Shown here in pieces: positions 4,456 to 11,601 of a stretch of 11,601 nt of DNA (within the stretch, counting starts at the first letter, position 1; the number at the start of each line of letters is the position of its first letter). Made by a program: the position numbers and the translations under genes. The DNA comes from Bacteroidota bacterium (GTDB lineage: Bacteria > Bacteroidota > Bacteroidia > UBA7662). The stretch covers positions 1 to 11,601 of the forward strand of contig VGFN01000032.1 of assembly GCA_016868875.1 (NCBI GenBank). The letters run 5' to 3'. The notes below the pieces were generated by a model that was given only the letters and a program-made list of their open reading frames with translations, ran no database searches and was not told the origin of the DNA.

Positions 4456-6938
4456 TAGGTCAGCAGAAAATAACGAGGAGCCTGGGGAAAGACATAGCTA
4501 TCCGTGACGGGTACTCCGATATCGTTGAGGTAACCGAAGGTATAACCGTGTCCGGCGTAGCCATGGTTGAGGAGGTTGACAATGCGAAACTGCAGGCTTT
4601 CGTTTTGGGATTTGAGCAGGCGATTTCCTAACAATGCTCCGTTCCATTGGATTTGGAGTTGATGGACCGAATACGGGTCAAGGCTTCGCGTCAGGTCTCC
4701 GGAATTATCCAGGTATTGTCTTCCGACCCATTGCATATTCCATAACACCTCCAAATTTTGAAGGGGCTTCCATGTCCACGAAGCTCCAAGAATTTGTTCA
4801 GGAGACAAGGCAAGCGGTGTGTTTTGACGTTCAGCAACCAATTGATTACCAATAAATTCACTAAAACGATCCACCCGATTTCTGGACAAGGTTCCTTGGA
4901 TTTGGACTTGATGTTGGGGATGGATATCGTAGGTCCCTTGGAATTCCCAACCCAATCGCCGGGAAATTGGAACGTTGATGCGGGTATAGGCCCCGACATC
5001 GTTAATGCGTCCAGTCAATAACAATTGATGCCGGTATTCCATCCAATAAAAGTTGGAGACCAAGCGGGTGCGTTTGCCTAGGTATTGGGAACCCACTTCG
5101 AGGTTGGCCATGCGTTCAGGGCGTGGATAGGGATAAGCAACCAGAATGTTATTACTGTCTCCCACTCCATAGGCCGAAGCAAAATCGTCGCGAACCGGCT
5201 CGCGATGCCCCAAACCCAGGTAGGTGTAATGGGACCAGCGTTCGTTGGCTTGAAAATGCAGTCCTGTTTTGGGGTTCACAAAGTTGAAGACCTTTTGGAT
5301 TGGGCGTGGCTGCCCGTCCCCGCCCTCTCCAAGGAGGGCGTAATTGATCCCGCGCCACTGCACATCCCCGTACCATTGAAGACGGCCGTCTCGGCTAAGG
5401 GGGCGCTGGTTTTTGATGAAGGCCGATACCTCGCTTTTGACCGCTCGGTTGCGGTAATACTCGTGTTCCGGCAGGCTGAGGGCCCCAACGCGGGTCCACA
5501 AGACGCGGCCAAAATGCCATCCGGTATAGCGTTGGACCTGGGCCCCTAGGGTCCAACCACGGTACTGGGCCTGAAGGATTTGTCCCACAAAGTGGTTGTC
5601 CAGCCAACGTTGGCGGATAAGGTCCGAGCGGGTGGCCAGGACCACCAAGCTATCGTTGCCTACACGGACCGGAGGAAGGCCATAATCCGCCAAGGCTTGG
5701 TAAGGACTGTATTCTTCGTAATACCCGTAACCTCTTGTATAAAAGAGGGTGTTATGAATAGACCAACCCGATGGACTGTTGTGCTTGATAGAATATTGCC
5801 AGTGGTCTTGCCGGTAGTTATCGGTTTGGTTAGGGTAGAAGGCGGTTTGCCCGGAATCGTTTGTAAACATACCTGCGTAATTGAAGCGGGGGTTGTTTTT
5901 CCATTCCGAAGCCGATAAGCCGTACCAGGCTTGGCCGGTTTTTTCTTGACCCGAAAGAACGGACCAGCGGTGTATGGTGTTACGATTTTTGTAAGCCAGC
6001 GAAGCGGCCAAAGAGGTCAGGTTGCTGCCGGAACGTTCCACGTAACCGTTGGATAGGATGCGGGAGGCGCGGACCTGGGCAGACCAGGCTCCGGATTGGG
6101 AGAGGGTGTTGGCGGTAAAGCTTTGAATTTGAGTACCAAAGCTACCTCCGCCCACCCGTAGGGCGATGCCGGGGCTGTCCGTTTCGCTGTGGGTTTCGAG
6201 GTGGATGCTGGCCCCAAAGGCCGAGGATCCGTTGGTGCTGCTGCCCAGTCCGCGCTGGATTTGGACCGAACTGAGGGAGGAGGTCAAATCGGGCATATTG
6301 ACCCAGAACAACCCGTGGGATTCGGCGTCGTTGACCGGAACCCCGTTCAAGGTAACATTGATTCGTGTCATATCCGAACCGCGAATGCGCAAATTGGTAT
6401 AGCCAATGCCGGTGCCTGCATCGGAAGAAGCCAAGGTAGAGGGTTCCATTTGCAAGACGTAAGGCATGTCTTGGCCGTTGTTGAGTCGCTTCAAATCCAC
6501 TGCATCCAGGCGGGTGGAGGTAACCGGGGTTCCTGGCAGAACATGGCCTGCCGTGACCACCACCTCTTCCCGCATCAAGATTGAGGGCTGCATTTGCAAG
6601 ACCCAATTCCGAAGGGTATCCTGGGCGAAATCACCGCTGTTTCCCAAGGGTATCTGCATGCGCAGGGGTTGGTAGCCAACAAAACGAACCAAGAGCTTCT
6701 GGCTCCCCCAAGGTCTTTCTAAGACAAATTCACCTTGAGAATTGGCGGTTGTTCCCAGGCTGGTTCCCTCCCAAAGCAGGGTTGCACCAGGCAATGGACG
6801 ACCCTGGGGGTCCATAACGCGGCCTTGTAGGAGGCTTTTAGGAGACTTTGGGGCGGTTTGTCCTTGGGCTAGGGCAACCAAAGCGGGACCAAGGAGGGCG
6901 ATGGTTGCCAGAACCAAGCGTTTTAGGAGGGTGCTCAT
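4440..6938 (-). CDS. TonB-dependent outer-membrane receptor, probable thiamin or thiamin-precursor importer
   Basis: An 832-residue outer-membrane receptor. Residues 1-24 form a Sec signal peptide (KR, then a hydrophobic core, ending ALVALA before QGQ). Residues about 36-98 are a carboxypeptidase-regulatory-like beta-sandwich (LQGRVMDPQGRPLPGATL to FVGYQPLR), common in Bacteroidota receptors. A TonB-box-like EEVVVTAG is at 124-131, followed by the plug domain to about 250 (LRIRGSD, TLNGVPVNDAESHG, VQIQRGLGSSTNG). The rest is a beta-barrel rich in alternating aromatic residues, ending in YFLLTYQLGL. The start at 6938 is preferred over an upstream in-frame ATG at 7007, which lies in the riboswitch and would add 23 non-signal residues. 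The TPP riboswitch before it implies repression when TPP is plentiful; thiamin-box-controlled receptors of this kind are known in Bacteroidota. No thiamin permease (PnuT) or thi gene follows; the next gene is convergent. Confidence 0.94.
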   Translation of the reverse strand: MSTLLKRLVLATIALLGPALVALAQGQTAPKSPKSLLQGRVMDPQGRPLPGATLLWEGTSLGTTANSQGEFVLERPWGSQKLLVRFVGYQPLRMQIPLGNSGDFAQDTLRNWVLQMQPSILMREEVVVTAGHVLPGTPVTSTRLDAVDLKRLNNGQDMPYVLQMEPSTLASSDAGTGIGYTNLRIRGSDMTRINVTLNGVPVNDAESHGLFWVNMPDLTSSLSSVQIQRGLGSSTNGSSAFGASIHLETHSETDSPGIALRVGGGSFGTQIQSFTANTLSQSGAWSAQVRASRILSNGYVERSGSNLTSLAASLAYKNRNTIHRWSVLSGQEKTGQAWYGLSASEWKNNPRFNYAGMFTNDSGQTAFYPNQTDNYRQDHWQYSIKHNSPSGWSIHNTLFYTRGYGYYEEYSPYQALADYGLPPVRVGNDSLVVLATRSDLIRQRWLDNHFVGQILQAQYRGWTLGAQVQRYTGWHFGRVLWTRVGALSLPEHEYYRNRAVKSEVSAFIKNQRPLSRDGRLQWYGDVQWRGINYALLGEGGDGQPRPIQKVFNFVNPKTGLHFQANERWSHYTYLGLGHREPVRDDFASAYGVGDSNNILVAYPYPRPERMANLEVGSQYLGKRTRLVSNFYWMEYRHQLLLTGRINDVGAYTRINVPISRRLGWEFQGTYDIHPQHQVQIQGTLSRNRVDRFSEFIGNQLVAERQNTPLALSPEQILGASWTWKPLQNLEVLWNMQWVGRQYLDNSGDLTRSLDPYSVHQLQIQWNGALLGNRLLKSQNESLQFRIVNLLNHGYAGHGYTFGYLNDIGVPVTDSYVFPQAPRYFLLTYQLGL

Positions 6939-6962
6939 GGGGTTTTTTGGGTTAAAAGGAAC

Positions 6963-6987
6963 AAAAAACCGGGTCCGGAGCCGACCC
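6963..6987 (-). terminator. Intrinsic terminator in the receptor leader (riboswitch expression platform)
   Basis: Read on the minus strand, GGGTC (6987-6983) and GACCC (6975-6971) form a 5-bp G+C stem around the 7-base loop GGCTCCG. Two G-U pairs can extend it outward, and it is followed by GG and six Ts (6968-6963). This hairpin-plus-U-tract lies between the TPP aptamer and the receptor start codon, the expected place for ligand-controlled premature termination. The GGCTC in its loop can pair with GAGCC at 7003-6999, just after aptamer P1, giving a possible alternative fold. Confidence 0.6.
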
Positions 6988-7000
6988 AAGCCGATGAAGG

Positions 7001-7094
7001 CTCTCATCTTCCCTACGCGGGCATGACCCCGACAGGTTCAATGGGTATGATCTCAGCCCCCTCCAATACGGTTGGGGGGGCACCCCGTGATGCG
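7001..7094 (-). promoter_or_regulatory. TPP riboswitch (thi-box) controlling the TonB receptor
   Basis: The minus strand carries the TPP aptamer consensus: ACGGGGTGC, then CTGAGATCATACCC, ATTGAACCTG, TCGGGGTCATGCCCGCG and TAGGGAAG. P1 closes by GCATC/GATG pairing (7093-7089 with 7008-7005). P3 is unusually regular: ten base pairs broken only by one bulged A (7062), with a CCGTA loop. TPP binding stabilises P1 and in this class switches off the downstream gene by termination or by blocking translation. The gene controlled is the TonB-dependent receptor starting at 6938. The conserved core is complete, so the aptamer should be functional. Confidence 0.95.
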
Positions 7095-7095
7095 G

Positions 7096-7103
7096 CAAAA
7101 TTA
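7096..7103 (-). promoter_or_regulatory. -7 promoter box for the riboswitch-receptor transcript
   Basis: On the minus strand TAATTTTG matches the Bacteroidota -7 consensus TAnnTTTG exactly. It ends two to three bases before the first base of aptamer P1, so transcription would start almost exactly at the aptamer. No good TTTG -33 element is seen about 20 bases upstream, which suggests a weak or activator-dependent promoter. Confidence 0.55.
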
Positions 7104-7138
7104 GAACAAATTCGTAATTTCCTGCTCCTTTCAGTGGG

Positions 7139-7146
7139 TAACTTTG
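7139..7146 (+). promoter_or_regulatory. -7 promoter box for secA
   Basis: TAACTTTG matches TAnnTTTG exactly and lies about 46 bases before the secA start codon, giving a leader of roughly 40 bases. A TTTC about 21 bases upstream is a partial -33 match. Together with the minus-strand box at 7096-7103 it makes this intergenic region a divergent promoter pair whose boxes are about 35 bases apart. Confidence 0.55.
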
Positions 7147-7192
7147 CCCCCTACTTTTTCCTGTTTTTTGAACCCCAACGAGACCCCCTTCC

Positions 7193-10513
<3,321 letters not shown>

Positions 10514-10515
10514 GC

Positions 10516-10581
10516 ATGAAACGAATGAATTGCTTTCTAAGTAACTTAGAGTCAGCATTCCAAACTCCAACCAGGTCATGA
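10516..10581 (+). other. Possible 21-codon upstream ORF coupled to the SPOR gene
   Basis: In the 64-base gap after secA an ATG at 10516 opens a 21-codon frame (MKRMNCFLSN to TPTRS) whose TGA stop overlaps the SPOR start codon as ATGA. Such an overlap is typical of translational coupling. The peptide resembles nothing I know, and the short frame may be chance. The 13-base palindrome CTAAGTAACTTAG (10537-10549) lies within it and could form a small hairpin or be a protein site. Confidence 0.2.
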
Positions 10582-11051
10582 AACATCGATTTACCGCACG
10601 TTTGCTTGCCATGGTCGCCCTCAGCGGCCCTGTTCTGTGGCTGTTCTTGTTCCTGGGATCTACGGGGACGGTTAAGGCTTGTCTTTTGCCCAATGGTCAG
10701 GACTTGACCTGTCTGGGTTCGGACTCCGGTGCTACGGTAGCCCCTGACCCAGAAAAAATTCCAGGGTTCCGCGTACAGGTGTATCAAGGCCCGTCCAGAG
10801 CCAAGGCCAAAGAGATTCGCGACCTTATGGTGCAGCAATATTCCAAATTAGGAGTATACATGGGTTTCCGCCAACCGGATTTTAGGGTTCGAATAGGCGA
10901 TTTTCGAGACAAAGCCGAGGCGCAGGCTTATTTGCAGATGCTGAAAAGCGAATACCCTACAGCCTTTGTGGTGCCTGACAAAGTTCTGTTTTATCCCAAA
11001 GGATTCGAGGAAGTCCTACCGAACCTGGACCTGGATGGCTTCGAAGATTGA
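10578..11051 (+). CDS. Exported SPOR-domain protein
   Basis: A 157-residue protein with an N-terminal basic region and a long hydrophobic segment (residues 9-27), then TVKA before C35. This fits a Sec signal peptide cut after A34 or an uncleaved anchor; lysine at -2 makes a true lipobox doubtful. C35 and C45 could form a disulfide in the periplasm. Residues about 63-135 form a SPOR fold: GFRVQVYQG strand, a helix with AKEIRDLM, the FRVRIGDFRDKAEAQAYLQML block and the final strand TAFVVPDKV. SPOR domains bind peptidoglycan stripped of its side-chain peptides, usually at division sites, so the protein probably acts at the cell wall. It follows secA closely and overlaps the amidohydrolase gene by 17 bases, suggesting one transcript. 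The start is the first ATG giving a signal sequence. Partner and precise role are unknown. Confidence 0.85.
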   Translation: MKHRFTARLLAMVALSGPVLWLFLFLGSTGTVKACLLPNGQDLTCLGSDSGATVAPDPEKIPGFRVQVYQGPSRAKAKEIRDLMVQQYSKLGVYMGFRQPDFRVRIGDFRDKAEAQAYLQMLKSEYPTAFVVPDKVLFYPKGFEEVLPNLDLDGFED

Positions 11052-11601
11052 AGCCCTGCGGCGTGATGCCGAAACCATGCAGTCGGCCTTGGTCTCGGAT
11101 CGTAGGCATTTGCACCAGCATCCGGAATTGTCCTTTGAAGAGCGCGAAACTTCGCAATTTGTGATAAGGCGCCTGCAAGACCTGGATATCCCGTACAGGG
11201 AAGGGGTCGGCGGGTATGGAGTCTTGGCCCATATAGCAGGGGTTGGTCCGGGACCTACCGTCGCTTTGCGTGCCGATATGGATGCCCTCCCTATCCAGGA
11301 GGCCAACAATGTTCCGTATGCATCCAAGGTGGCTGGGGTGATGCACGCTTGTGGTCATGATGTGCATACCGCATCCCTTCTGGGTGCGGCGGCATTGTTA
11401 CGATCCAGATCTGGTGATTTCCGGGGAAATGTGAGGCTTTTGTTTCAGCCCGCCGAAGAGCGATTGCCCGGAGGGGCGAGTTTGATGATCCGGGATGGTG
11501 CCTTGCAGGATCCTGTTCCGGTTTCGATTTACGGTCAGCATGTGATGCCTTTGTTGGACAGCGGGAAAGTGGGGTTTCGATCGGGGCAATACATGGCCTC
11601 G
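11035..11601 (+). CDS. M20-family metallopeptidase/amidohydrolase (N-acyl amino acid hydrolase type), 3' truncated
   Basis: The frame opens at ATG 11035 and stays open for 189 codons to the window end, about half of a roughly 390-400-residue enzyme. It has the M20D/amidohydrolase signatures: RRHLHQHPELSFEE (residues 23-36), RADMDALPIQE (79-89), MHACGHDVHTA (103-113) and QPAEE (138-142), then YGQHV (166-170). Predicted ligands of the di-metal site are C106, H108, E142 and H169. E141 is the likely general base, and D81/D83 lie in the support loop. Relatives hydrolyse N-acyl amino acids, hippurate or indole-3-acetyl amino acid conjugates; the natural substrate here cannot be told. The start lies inside the last 17 bases of the SPOR gene in another frame, which argues for co-translation. 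There is no signal peptide, so it should be cytoplasmic. Confidence 0.95.
   Translation, partial: MASKIEALRRDAETMQSALVSDRRHLHQHPELSFEERETSQFVIRRLQDLDIPYREGVGGYGVLAHIAGVGPGPTVALRADMDALPIQEANNVPYASKVAGVMHACGHDVHTASLLGAAALLRSRSGDFRGNVRLLFQPAEERLPGGASLMIRDGALQDPVPVSIYGQHVMPLLDSGKVGFRSGQYMAS

Noticed and set aside
5085..5549. Plus-strand open frame of 154 codons within the receptor gene
   Set aside because: Antisense to the conserved beta-barrel coding region, with no domain or independent start signals.
6939..7007. Start of the TonB receptor at 7007
   Set aside because: That ATG lies within the 3' strand of riboswitch P1, and the added residues precede and spoil an otherwise standard signal peptide.
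10537..10549. Terminator for secA at the palindrome CTAAGTAACTTAG
   Set aside because: The arms are only six A+T-rich base pairs with a one-base centre and no T-tract follows, so an intrinsic terminator is not supported.

Overview
The window most likely comes from a chromosome of Bacteroidota (Bacteroidetes). It carries a SecA of about 1,100 residues with the extra N-terminal and cross-linking-domain segments typical of that phylum. It has a TonB-dependent receptor with a carboxypeptidase-regulatory-like (CarboxypepD_reg) domain before the plug, placed under a TPP riboswitch. Both strands of the secA/receptor intergenic region hold exact matches to the phylum's -7 promoter consensus TAnnTTTG, and Shine-Dalgarno sequences are absent or weak. 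By eye the base composition is near 50% G+C or slightly above, with heavy use of TTG leucine codons. I cannot name the genus. Nothing indicates a prophage, insertion sequence, CRISPR array, tRNA or rRNA.

Layout, left to right. (1) 2-737: the 3' part of an ECF sigma factor, then a 77-residue protein resembling the cytoplasmic N-terminal part of anti-sigma factors. The gap between them holds three tandem GAGG-N5/6-CCTC units. (2) 779-3776: endonuclease III (nth), a short-chain dehydrogenase lacking the usual YxxxK active site, and an aldehyde dehydrogenase closely resembling 2-aminomuconate semialdehyde dehydrogenase of the kynurenine/3-hydroxyanthranilate pathway. (3) 3757-4011: an A+T-rich patch with a possible small basic membrane protein. 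(4) 4033-4455: a thioredoxin-type arsenate reductase of the low-molecular-weight phosphatase fold. (5) 4440-7094, minus strand: a thiamin-regulated TonB-dependent outer-membrane receptor with its TPP riboswitch leader; its 3' end overlaps the arsenate reductase gene tail to tail. (6) 7139-11601, plus strand: secA, a SPOR-domain exported protein, and the 5' part of an M20-family amidohydrolase.

How the parts fit. The riboswitch lets cellular TPP control the receptor, which is probably an importer of thiamin or a precursor. The leader contains the aptamer, a hairpin that competes with aptamer stem P1, an intrinsic terminator, and a last inverted repeat ending two bases before the start codon. 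The SDR and aldehyde dehydrogenase probably act together in tryptophan/kynurenine-type aromatic catabolism, but no other pathway gene is present here. secA, the SPOR protein and the amidohydrolase are closely packed and partly overlapping, suggesting co-transcription.

I did not find a wholly new system. The observations most worth checking are the layered riboswitch expression platform, the tandem hairpin units between sigma and its likely partner, the minimal membrane-free anti-sigma candidate, and the SDR with a replaced catalytic pair.
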